This document shows positions 1-9,626 of a DNA stretch of 64,000 nt, piece after piece. Made by a program: the position numbers and the translations under genes. Source of the DNA: Cucumis sativus (taxonomy: Eukaryota > Streptophyta > Magnoliopsida > Cucurbitales > Cucurbitaceae); NCBI RefSeq assembly GCF_000004075.3, contig NC_026661.2:1240001-1304000 (forward strand), in the 5' to 3' direction. Positions within the stretch are counted from its first letter, which is position 1, and every line of letters starts with the position of its first letter. The notes beneath the pieces are model-generated. The model saw only the letters and a list, made by a program, of their open reading frames with translations. It had not been told where the DNA came from and did not search any database.

Positions 1-420
1 AATATATGCAATTTGTGTATTACATTTAGAATACCAATTAAAAAACAAAAATATAATATGAATTTTTTAAAAAAATAACAATTTAATGGCACATAACGAT
101 TACGTAAAAATAGTTGAAAATGAACGTTGCCTTTGAAGAAATTACTGAAAATTGTTTTACGAATACTAAGATGATTTGATAAATTAAATATATATAATTT
201 ATGTATTAGAGTTAGAATACAAATTTTAAATAATAATAATAATTTATTGACACTAAATACTTTCATAAAAAACGTTGAAAAATGCACATCATATTTAAGA
301 AAACTAATGTAACTTGTTTTACGAAAATAAATTAAATATACAAATATTTGTGTATTAGATTTAAAATATGAATTTTTAAATAATAATAATAAATAAATAA
401 ATTTCATAATCCAAACAAAT
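1..420. repeat. Degenerate AT-rich tandem repeat
   Basis: Three diverged units begin near 1, 187 and 334. Each opens with a stretch like 'atttgtgtattaga' followed by 'agaatac' or a close variant, then a poly-A/AAT run, and the first two continue to a shared 'cttgttttacga'-like segment. Unit spacing is about 187 and 147 bp, so the copies differ by indels. No coding potential is visible. It may start upstream of the window. Confidence 0.45.
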
Positions 421-907
421 ATTATCGTAACATTACCTATTATAATCATTCCCCCAAACACATACTATCATAACACTACCAATAATAAATTTTTCATCAA
501 ACACTAAAATTATTATAACCATTTTCTCCATATTTTTTTTCCTCTCAAATGCATCTAATAAAATATTTGAAAAGATAAATTTAGACTTTCATACTTGAAT
601 TAAAATTGATTGAGTTCATAAAAGTGATTTAAAAAAATATATATAGCTACAATTTTATAAAATTAATTTTATACAAATGTTTATTACTCTTGAAATTGAT
701 TTTAATTTAAATTAATATATTAGGGGAGCGCTAGTGGAATTTTTCTTTTTCAAAATTATTCTATCAAATATAAATATTTTATTGGCTTGTTGTATGTTAT
801 TAAAAAAATATCTAAAGCAAACGTTTATTAAATAAGATATATAACCTTCCCTCTTATTATCTCAATATATATTTTGAAGATAGAGTATAGAGAAATATAA
901 CATCAAA
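421..907 (+). promoter_or_regulatory. Upstream region of the O-methyltransferase gene
   Basis: This is AT-rich DNA with no open frame of note. A TATA-like sequence, gatatataacc, lies at about 836-845, roughly 65 bp before the ATG at 908, which fits a short plant 5' leader. A second TA run at about 865-872 is too near the ATG to be the better choice. No other element is claimed. Confidence 0.35.
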
Positions 908-2617
908 ATGGAAGTTAAGCACAAAGAATCTTCATCAGAGAAGGAAGAAGATGGCCAAGCCATCATCCAAATGTGGAGATACATATTTAGATTCACTGAA
1001 ATGGCAGCAATAAAATGTGTAGTAGACCTTAAAATTGCTGACATTATAGAAAGCTATGGAAGCCCCGTGACATTGTCACAATTATCCTCTACTTTAAACT
1101 GCTCTTCTTCTCTCCTTCACCGCATCTTGAGATTTCTCATTCATCGTGGAATTTTCAAACAAGAAACCATTGATGAAAACCAAATAGGTTATTCACAAAC
1201 ACCTATGTCTCGCTTGCTTGCAACCAATGTTGAGAACAGCATGGCTCCTTTGCTTCTATTGGAAACAAGTCCAGTGATGCTTGCACCATGGCAACACTTG
1301 AGTGGCCATTTAAAGAACAGTGACACTTTGCCATTTGAGATTGCTCATGGGAAGGATTTGTGGAGGTATGCTGAAGCAAATCACGAACATAATTTGCTGT
1401 TCAATGAGGCCATGGCTTGTGGTGCTAAGATGATTGTTTCAGCTATAATTGAAGGGTGTGGGGATGTTTTTGATGGAGTTAGATGTTTGGTGGATGTTGG
1501 AGGTGGAAATGGAAGCACTTTGAGCATTTTGGTGAAGGCCTATCCATGGATGAAAGGTATTAACTTCGATCTTCCTCATGTTGTGTGTGCTTCACCACAA
1601 TATGAGAATGTGGAGCATGTTGCTGGTAACATGTTTGATTTTGTTCCAAATGCTGATGTTGCTTTCCTCAAGGTTGGTATATATGCGTGTGTTAATAAAT
1701 AGCTCCACGTTTTTATGTTTTGTTTCATTGAGTTGAGTACCTTTAGTTTTTGGGTTGGTTTAACGTTTTTTTTTATAATGATTTTCAAATGGTTAAAAGC
1801 ATTGATCATTTAAAATCTTCGGTGTTTGATTTTACGACTCTCAAATGCAATCATCAAATCACTAATAAAATAGATCTTGAATATTAAAAGTCATGGTTTT
1901 GGAGTGATTATGAATGTGACAAAAAGTTTTTAAAAAAAAAATCAAAGAGGTCAGTACAACTTTTACTCTCTATGTTTGAAATATTCATGCTCGTTCAAGG
2001 GCTTGAACTTGGAGGCATCAATAACTTTTTATATTAAGTTCACCCAAAGGTTCAAAAGTTGAGACGTTTAAGGCAACATGACCAAGAGACTCCATTGCCC
2101 AAAACTACCCTTAAAATTGAGCCTAATTCCTCTAAATTTCTTGTCATTGGTTAAGAGTTGAATTCTTTCAAAATTTTGGGTTTTCTTGTTGAATATTAGT
2201 TAAAAGATAGATAAAGAAAGTGAAGAAATTTAGCGGTAGAATAGTTGGAAGGTAATCTAATTTTGAAAAAGTAGATAATTAAGCAAATGTTTGGAAATTG
2301 AACTGCAGTGGATTTTACATGATTGGGACGATGAAGAATGTATTAAAATTTTGAAGAAATGCAAGGAATCGATTCCAAAAAGTGGAGGGAAGGTGATAAT
2401 CATAGAAGCAATTATAGAAGCTGAGAAAGGTGAGAAAAAGAACAAGAAGTTATCAGATGTGGGATTGATGTTTGACCTAGTCATGATGGCCCATACCAAC
2501 AGAGGCAAAGAAAGAACAGCTCAAGAATGGGCTTTCCTTATCCATCAAGCTGGCTTCACTACACACACCATTACACCCATTCAAGCTATCCAATCACTTA
2601 TTCAATGTTTCCCTTAA
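908..2617 (+). CDS. Plant class II O-methyltransferase (COMT-like), two exons
   Basis: Exons are 908-1672 and 2309-2617, joined in phase 0, giving 357 residues, the normal length for plant small-molecule O-methyltransferases. The N-terminal half (about 20-120) matches the helical dimerisation domain, with an EMAAIKCVVDLKIADII segment. The SAM-binding motif LVDVGGGNG lies at 194-202, followed by FDLPHVV and the GNMF segment. Exon 2 opens with WILHDWDDEE, whose His259 is the family's catalytic base, and carries the DLVMMAHTNRGKERT motif near the C-terminus. The enzyme should move a methyl group from S-adenosylmethionine to a hydroxyl of a phenolic or alkaloid-type acceptor in the cytosol. The acceptor cannot be read from sequence; the look is closer to the alkaloid/resveratrol-type subgroup than to lignin COMT. 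No break is seen. The single intron sits where this family usually has one. Confidence 0.93.
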
Positions 2618-3900
2618 AATCAAAACAACCAATCAATCAAAAAAACTTTGTGTTACTACTTCTTCTATATATGTACTGGTTATAGCATCTATTTCTACTG
2701 TCCTACTTTATATTGATAACAATAGACTTGTTGCTGCAAATATCTTCGCATTGGGTTAAATAAATTCTTGTGGTTTTGCTGTTAGCCAATGATGTTTTTA
2801 TTACTATTATATACTCGCGATCATCTTTTCTTTATTTAACTAATGCATGGGGATCTCTTGTTGGATTCTCAATCATCCTCCTCTCAAATAGTTATCAATT
2901 TGTTCAACTCTTATGTAAGTGAAACTTTTTTTTTTTCTTTTAGCATATTGTCCTCTTGATAAAGCTCAATTACCTACGGATCTCCATTCAAGAATTCTAC
3001 CAATGTGACTAACTAGAAACATGATTCTCATTTAATTGATTAGGGACAACAAAACTCCAATTATATTCTCTAATTAGTGTACAATCTCTCATGGTTCCAT
3101 CTAAAAGACCTAACACTGTTAGAGATATGTTTATGATCATCTTCTTTTAAATAATCTAGAAATTTAGGTTCAAGCCATACGAAACCAAAGCTCAACATAG
3201 GCCTTTGCAAGGCCCAGGCCCAAGCCGAAATGGGCTAAAGGTTTGGAAATTTCTCGTTCTCTATTGATATCAAATATTTCATCCCATTTCTATGTGCCAA
3301 TGATGTTATTATTGGATGCCATTTGTGGATGAAGTTTCTATTTAGATTTTGGATTTTTAATTAGACTATAAATGCATGGAGTAATCCATTATGAATACTC
3401 ACATGATTTCATTCATTAAGAGGAAGAGACTTTTTTTGTGACAAAAACTTCATTTTGATATAACTTTGAGAGCGGTGTGAGAATTTTGAGAGTCGGTAAA
3501 GAAATTCAAAACCTTCATAAATATAGAGATTGCAGCAAAAGATAAATATGTGTATGTAACAATAGTTCTATATCCTCGATTTTATTTTGCAATGTTGTCA
3601 TTGAGTTATGCTCTCAAATTTTGTATTTCTAGCTAGTAAAATGTGAATAGCTAAATTCTTGTTCTCAAGAGAATGAAGTACAGCCATTGTATAATGTTGG
3701 TTTAGCTTAATTGAATGTTTTTTTTATTGATTATGGTCTCCATGCTCTTATTTGCCCAAGGTTTAATCTTGTATGGATCGTAAAATATTTAATAAGTTTT
3801 AGATTTACTTTTGATATTGCAAACAATTCGTCCCTTCTCTTCCTTGTTCTTTCTTGCCATCTATTCCTCTTCTCCTACTGGATTTCTTTGGTTATGCTCT

Positions 3901-4000
3901 AGATTTTCTTCTTCTTAATTTCTTCAAGCTTCTCTTCAAGAATATCAATTTAGATTTTCTTTTTCTTTCTTTCTCGAAGCTTCTCTTCAAGAATATCAAC
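3901..4000. repeat. 51-bp imperfect tandem duplication
   Basis: The segment starting agattttctt at 3901 recurs at 3952. Both copies contain a nearly identical aagcttctcttcaagaata block. Two copies only, in non-coding DNA. Confidence 0.7.
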
Positions 4001-4159
4001 TGTTGTTAAGTTATGCTGACAATTAAATAAATTTCATTTTTAACTTAATTAGAAAAGTATATGAATTAATAATAAGAATATTTGTATGCGCAAAGAATAC
4101 ACAAAAGATTGAATCATTTAAACATCACTTTGATATAATATAAACTATCGCTTATCTAG

Positions 4160-4350
4160 TCAACTCGATCGTTTAAATTTAAAGTCATTTTTCTATCGTT
4201 TTAAAAGAACTACATGATTGTGTGAATATGATTTAAATGATCATTTACCATAGTCAATATGGTCGTTTAGATTTAAATCATTTTTCCATTTTTAAAAAGA
4301 ACTTCATGATCGTGTTGATACTACCCACACGATCGTGTGTCATTTACTAC
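4160..4350. repeat. Imperfect ~94-bp duplication with GATCGT motifs
   Basis: A unit with gtttaaatttaaagtcattt near 4171 recurs as gtttagatttaaatcattt near 4265. Each copy goes on to 'agaact(a/t)catgat'. Short CGATCGT-type motifs are scattered through both copies. No gene is seen here. Confidence 0.5.
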
Positions 4351-4712
4351 ATGATTGTTTAGATGAAGATTTGCATGTAGGCATGTGATCGATTAATTGT
4401 GTGTTGAGTGGAACGTAATGTTTTTTATATTTTTAATTATGGACACTTGAGTTTTTTTTTTGTTTTCAATTGAAATTAATTAAATTGTTTTATTTTATTT
4501 TTATAAGAAAAGAAAAGGAAAAGGTATATATATATATATATGGTTTATTTTACAAAGCGTAAAAAATGGGTATTGGTAGGGCTAGTTATTTTGGGTAGCT
4601 GTTCCATTTCCGTTGTTCGCATAACTTGCTACAATCCTCCGTTTCGAACAATTTTGATCGATCTTCATCGTCGCCCTCGCCGGAGACGATCTCTCAACCA
4701 AAAAAACCAACT

Positions 4713-7573
4713 ATGCCGAAGAAGATGGGTGTAAACAGCAAAGCCGAGGCCGCGAGAGCACGCAAGAGCGCCGTTGAGACCGAGCGCAAGGAGCGAGAGA
4801 CTCAGCAGAAGGAGGATCAATTCTGGCGAGAAGCCGAGGGTCCCAAGTCCCGCGCCGCCAAGAAACGGGAGGATGAATCTGAGAAGCGTGCTGAGGCCGC
4901 CGCTCGAAAGGCGGAGGCACGCCGTTTAGCCGATCAGGAGGAGAAGGAATTGGAAAAGGCTATGAAGAAGCCTGATAAAAAGGCGAGTAGGGTTACAATT
5001 CCGGTCCCCAAGGTAACCGAACTTGAATTGAGGAAGCGCAGAGAGGAGGAGCAAGCTGAGCTCCAGAAGAAGGCCGATGAAGCTAAGAAAAAGCTGAGCC
5101 GGACGGCGGCCGAGGAGGAGTACGAGAGGATGGTGCTGGTTACCAATACTAATAGGGATGATTCAATTATTGAAGCCAGGACGGTTGAAGACGCGATTGC
5201 CCAGATATCTGTTGCGGATAATTTGCCCGTGGATAGGCATCCAGAGCGACGGCTTAAGGCCTCTTTTAAGGTGCGATTCATTCTCCTTGTACTTGCAATT
5301 GCAAACATTTTAGCATAGACATTGCCTTGATTTTTGCCTCATTTAAGGTGCGATTCATTCTTCTTGTACTTGCAATTGCAAACATTGTAGCATAGACATC
5401 GCCTCGAGTTTTTGTTATCCCGTTATTTCTGCTTCTTGCCTTGTGTGTTTGTGTTGATGCCGATGGTTCAATCCTGTCTTTCTTCTTTTTTCAACTTATC
5501 GTTAGCTACGTCTTTTCAACTGTAAATTTAAACAAAAATTGCGGGCCAGAAAATTTTCTTAATGTTTGATGGGGAACTTAGAGGGCTTATCTCTATAATT
5601 CGCACAGTTCTAACTGGTACTTGAAGATTGTTACTTTAGTGTCTTTTGGTGCCATGGAAAATATTAGTTTTGGACGAATGAAAATGGAAATTGGGAAATA
5701 ATATGGTGAACGGGAGACTGGGTTACTGAAGCTCATTCGAGGATCAACTTTTAATCGTATACATAAGTTGAAGCTTTATTGACCTTTTAAGTAGTGTGCC
5801 TTTACATTCTTGGACATATGAATGCAATGCGTATGTTATCTTGTTCTTATTATTATTAATAGTTGTATATATGTTGCTTATTGTTCAACGAGTTATATTG
5901 TAGTAATGAATTGGGCATTGGAGACCAAAACTGCCAGTAAATTTTTAAGCATATCTTCTTCGGGAGGAAGCATTGCATTACATATCTCTGTAATTTAATA
6001 TTATGTAAGTAATCATAAGTTTAGGTAATTTGCAATGTTCCTGCTTATCTTAGGATGTGGTCCTCAGTGGTGGGTGAGTTGATTGATTCTGTGAAGGAAA
6101 TTAGTGTTTGCTCCTTTCTCGTGTAAATAACTGGGAATCGGACTAGTGCCTTCATTCACTTTGTAAATACCACTCTGCTTGCAATTTATTTCTGATATAA
6201 TGTTGTCCACCTTTAGAATGTTTACTATAATGGTACCTGTTGTTCACATGTCCAGTTCAGCATTGTGATTTTTAACATAGTTACCTCTAGCTCTTTTGGA
6301 GATGCTGTTTTTGAACCATTATATTAATATTGTTTAAAAACTGAAAATGCACCAGTTAATCCCATTTTCATTAGTTTTATATTTTGGATAGACAGTCTTT
6401 ATGGGTCTATTTCATCTCCTATCATGTGGCAAGTACAAAATAGCCTTTCCTACACCTATGTTTTTGGATTCACTCTCCTTGTATTGAATGCCCAATTAAT
6501 TTTTTTTTTCATATTGATTATTATTCTCTTCAAGGAATTGTGTTAAGTTATTTGTTCTGATTTTAGAAACTTGCACACTTTTGTTCATATCATCTATGAA
6601 GTGTCTTGTTTATCTTTTTTTTTTGGGGAAAAACCTTGATCAGATGAACTACCGTGGATGGAGGTGGAGGAACGTGTGGTCAGAAAAAAATTGAGGGGGC
6701 AGTTAGTTCGCAAAATGAAGAAAACGAGCATTACTATTCCTATTTCAATTATTTGGTTTTATTAAACCACCAATTCATCCAAAAGCTTAAGTTTGTGGTT
6801 GAAGGCAAATTTAATTGTGTATCACCAACACTCTCCCTCACCTGTGGTTTTGAAATATTTGAAAGGCATAACAAGTGAAAATCAATTTTAATTGGGGAGG
6901 AAACGTCAATAACCACCTGCCCTGATACTATATTAAACCACCAATTCACCCAAGAGCTTAAGCTTGTGGTTGAAGGAAAATTTAATTATATATCACCAAC
7001 CGGTTTTTATGAAAATGGTGTTAGACTTCAAAGGTAGAACGGTTTTGTTGGAAAGACACGATATATCAAAGGAAGAAGTGACTCAAATAAAAGTGAAGTC
7101 ATTTTTGGAGATAAAATTGAAATAGAAAGATGAGGAAAAGGAGAGGCAGTTTAAGCAAGAAAATATATCTATTTTTGTTCCTTTTCTTATTAAACACTAA
7201 TTAGGGTTATCTCTTCTAAACTTTTCATATTTGTTTGATGTGCTCTCTTTGATTTTGTTGTTGAGCATTCTGCTGTTTCCTATAAAAAAAAGAATGTGTC
7301 ACCCTGAAAGTTATTGTTTTTCCCCTTTTGCTCTGACGATTAGGCTTTTGAAGAAGCTGAGCTCCCCAGGCTGAAGGAAGAGAAACCTGGTCTTACCCAC
7401 AATCAGTATAAAGACATGATATGGAAGCTATGGAAGAAGTCTCCTGACAACCCTCTTAATCAGGTAGCTTAATGTATAAACATTTTAAAGAACATTATTC
7501 TGCTTTTTCCCTCTTTCTTTAAACCGTGCCTGCTTTTTTTTATTTCGTTTTGTGGTAGGTTGCAGCAGAGTGA
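4713..7573 (+). CDS. CCDC124/Lso2-type ribosome-associated coiled-coil protein, three exons
   Basis: Exons are 4713-5270, 7344-7463 and 7559-7573, all phase 0, giving 230 residues. The start MPKKMG matches the MPKK start of animal CCDC124; a frame running further upstream lacks family similarity and is taken as leader. Residues 10-150 are highly charged coiled coil rich in Lys, Glu, Arg and Ala. The C-terminal domain holds the family signatures ARTVEDAIAQISVA, DRHPERRLKASFKAFEEAELP (split by intron 1) and KKSPDNPLNQ, almost residue for residue like the human protein. Yeast Lso2 and human CCDC124 bind idle 80S ribosomes and help them restart, so a cytosolic ribosome-hibernation role is inferred. 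Exon 3 codes only VAAE and stop; reading through the second donor would give VA and stop, so the tail is nearly the same either way. Intron 1 (2,073 nt) holds a TRIM-type element and a duplicated donor. Confidence 0.93.
5261..5410 (+). repeat. 77-bp tandem duplication covering the intron 1 splice donor
   Basis: The end of exon 1 and the first part of intron 1, with the text ttaaggtgcgattcattct at 5266-5284, is repeated with few differences starting near 5343. The second copy carries its own AAG|GTGCGA donor at 5348. Use of the first donor gives the conserved protein. Use of the second would add 77 nt, shift the frame and run into a stop soon after exon 1. Confidence 0.85.
6760..7001 (-). mobile_element. 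TRIM-type small LTR element in intron 1 of the CCDC124-like gene
   Basis: Two direct repeats of 71 bp, 6760-6830 and 6931-7001, flank about 100 bp of inner DNA. Read on the minus strand, the first repeat is followed by a segment resembling the TGGTATCAGAGC primer site for initiator-Met tRNA (plus 6921-6931), and the second is preceded by a purine-rich tract ending gagggagagtg (plus 6831-6843). A 5-bp duplication GGTTT lies on both sides (6755-6759 and 7002-7006). Total length 242 bp with no coding capacity, as expected for a terminal-repeat retrotransposon in miniature. The end repeats differ at about 10% of sites, which suggests an insertion several million years old. Its structure looks whole. 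Confidence 0.8.
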
Positions 7574-9626
7574 GTTGATCCACATCCTTCGGCATGGGGC
7601 AGGCAGGTTTTCCCTAGATTATTAAGCCTGTTAACTAAAGTTTGGTCAAAATTTGTAATCTGACCAATTCTTCTTCAGTTCAGTTGTATCCTGGAATGTT
7701 TGGTTTGGTTTGCTACTTATGGGTCTTTCTGTCTGTTGCATACTATGGCACAGGACTCTCGTAAATACATATAAATAGGTTTGGGTCCGGTGTTGTGCAA
7801 TAAGAATCAATATTATTATGACCTTGCTTTGCTACTATGTACTCTCGCCTTTGATGCATGTTCATTTCAAGTGAAAGGAAGTGAAGAATGATGGATCCTT
7901 GAGGTCATCTTAAGAAATGGTTCGATTTACTTTGTTCGAACCATCCTCAAGGATTAAACAATTCAGTACATGAGTTTAGAGGCTGCATTTTGGTAGTCAC
8001 GTAGGGGAGGAATAAGAGCTCAATGCTCTCTAACCAAACTAGAATAGTGCTGCCATTGTCCCAGTCTAGATGTGGATTTTAGTGGAAGTTAATAAGTGTA
8101 GAATTAATATATTGGAGTTCGGAAGTTTGTGATCAGATTGTAGAATTGTAAAATGAAGTTTTTCAATAGTATGTGAAAAATGAGAGAAAAGAGGGGAAGA
8201 TGGAGTTATTCAATAAATATGCAAACTTGAATAGTATTTACTATTGAAGTTGAATTGTTTACACCAATTTAAGAAGGTGGATCAAATGTTCCCTTTGTGT
8301 TTTTCACACTTAATGTTTTCCCTTGGTTATGCCCTTGAGACGATGAATTTTCTTCATCAATCAAATGGGAAGAACAGACATAAGTGGTTCTTGTTAGGAA
8401 ATACTTTTTAAATGAACTCTACACCTGCCCATGTTAAGGTGGGGGACCTGCTATGATCTGTCTTGTGAATTGAAAAACAAGAAAAGGATAGAGCTTTAAT
8501 GGCAACCTTTATTTAGGTTGTACAACTAATTTTAATGCCCTCTGTGTATGCAGTTTCATGATGCAGTTCACTTGTGGTTGGGTACTTTTTCTTTCTTTCT
8601 TTCTTTTCTGTTTAGACTTCCTGATGGCTCAGGGAAGGAAGAGGTGAATCTGGCTCACAAGTGAAAGGACGTGTAAGTACCGAAAGCTTATTAATTTAAC
8701 GATTCATGTCCTCCGTTACTTTGGGGGTGAAAGCAATTTTAATAAGAATTGTGTTCATAATGTCTTATCTTGTAAAAACAACCATCTCACTTTTTAACTT
8801 TTAGTTGCTATATACCTTCATTAGTCAGTATCATTCTTTTTATTAGTCAAAATGATTAATAGATCAACTCTTGGTGAAAAATAAATAGTAAATACGTAAG
8901 TCGGATTGGAGGTAAATTATGGACTAATCTGAGGTTTGGGTTGGAAATTGAATCCTATCGATTCAATATGCAAAAGCCAATGCAATCGATCTATAATTTT
9001 TAGGTTGGGTCATTGGGTTGCTTTTTTTGTTTGTAAATTAAACTATTCTTTTATTTTTCCCCTTTCTACTAAAATTGAAGTTGTTTGTTTATGTAAAATA
9101 AAGTCTACACTTAAATTCATTCAAAATTGGAATAAAAAGCATCAAAAGCATTTTAGGCAAAGTTGTACATCTAAATTCATTCGATATATAATTGAATAAA
9201 ATTTGAGAAAATGTGCTTACTAAATCTTCTAGTTGGCCCAATGAAGTCATGATTTCAACTCCCAATATTGATGTTCAATAACTTATGTGAAATGATCGTT
9301 AAAACAAAGAGGAAATGATCATCAAAAGGAAAACGGACCACCTCGTTTAATATTGACAAGTATTTGACGAACCAAAAATGGTTAGGGAAAAGAAGCCAAG
9401 GTAAGTCATAAATGGAGGAGTTAGGCCATTGATGAAGGGAGAACCAAAGATTGATTGACATTCCAGCTACTTCAACAATCCACTTCACTGTTTTGTTTAA
9501 CCTTCCAAGACTGTTTAAGCCACCACCATCACATTACTTCAACTAATCAACCATTATTATCATCAAACAAATCCATACTATCTCCTCAGAAACAGATACT
9601 CACTTCTCCGGCCCCAAAACAAAGAA
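7574..9626. other. 3' flank of the CCDC124-like gene and spacer
   Basis: The first few hundred bases after 7573 are probably the 3' UTR. A ctttcttt microsatellite lies at about 8590-8606. No other open frame resembles a known protein. The last 170 bases before 9627 are CA-rich and likely the 5' leader of the next gene. Confidence 0.35.

Larger units (their letters stand above)
2618..4712. other. Intergenic, AT-rich, with short repeats
   Basis: No convincing coding region. About 3118-3660 has a texture like an old LTR (begins TGTTAGAGATA, ends in a short T-rich tract) but no second copy or primer site is visible, so it is not called. Short duplications near 3901-4000 and 4160-4360 are listed separately. 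A (TA)n run at about 4524-4541 precedes the next gene. Confidence 0.4.

Noticed and set aside
3118-3660. Possible copia-type LTR starting TGTTAGAGATA
   Set aside because: Texture only; no second repeat, primer site or target duplication found.
4626-4712. In-frame upstream extension of the CCDC124-like protein
   Set aside because: The added 29 residues are low-complexity and the family starts MPKK; better read as 5' leader.
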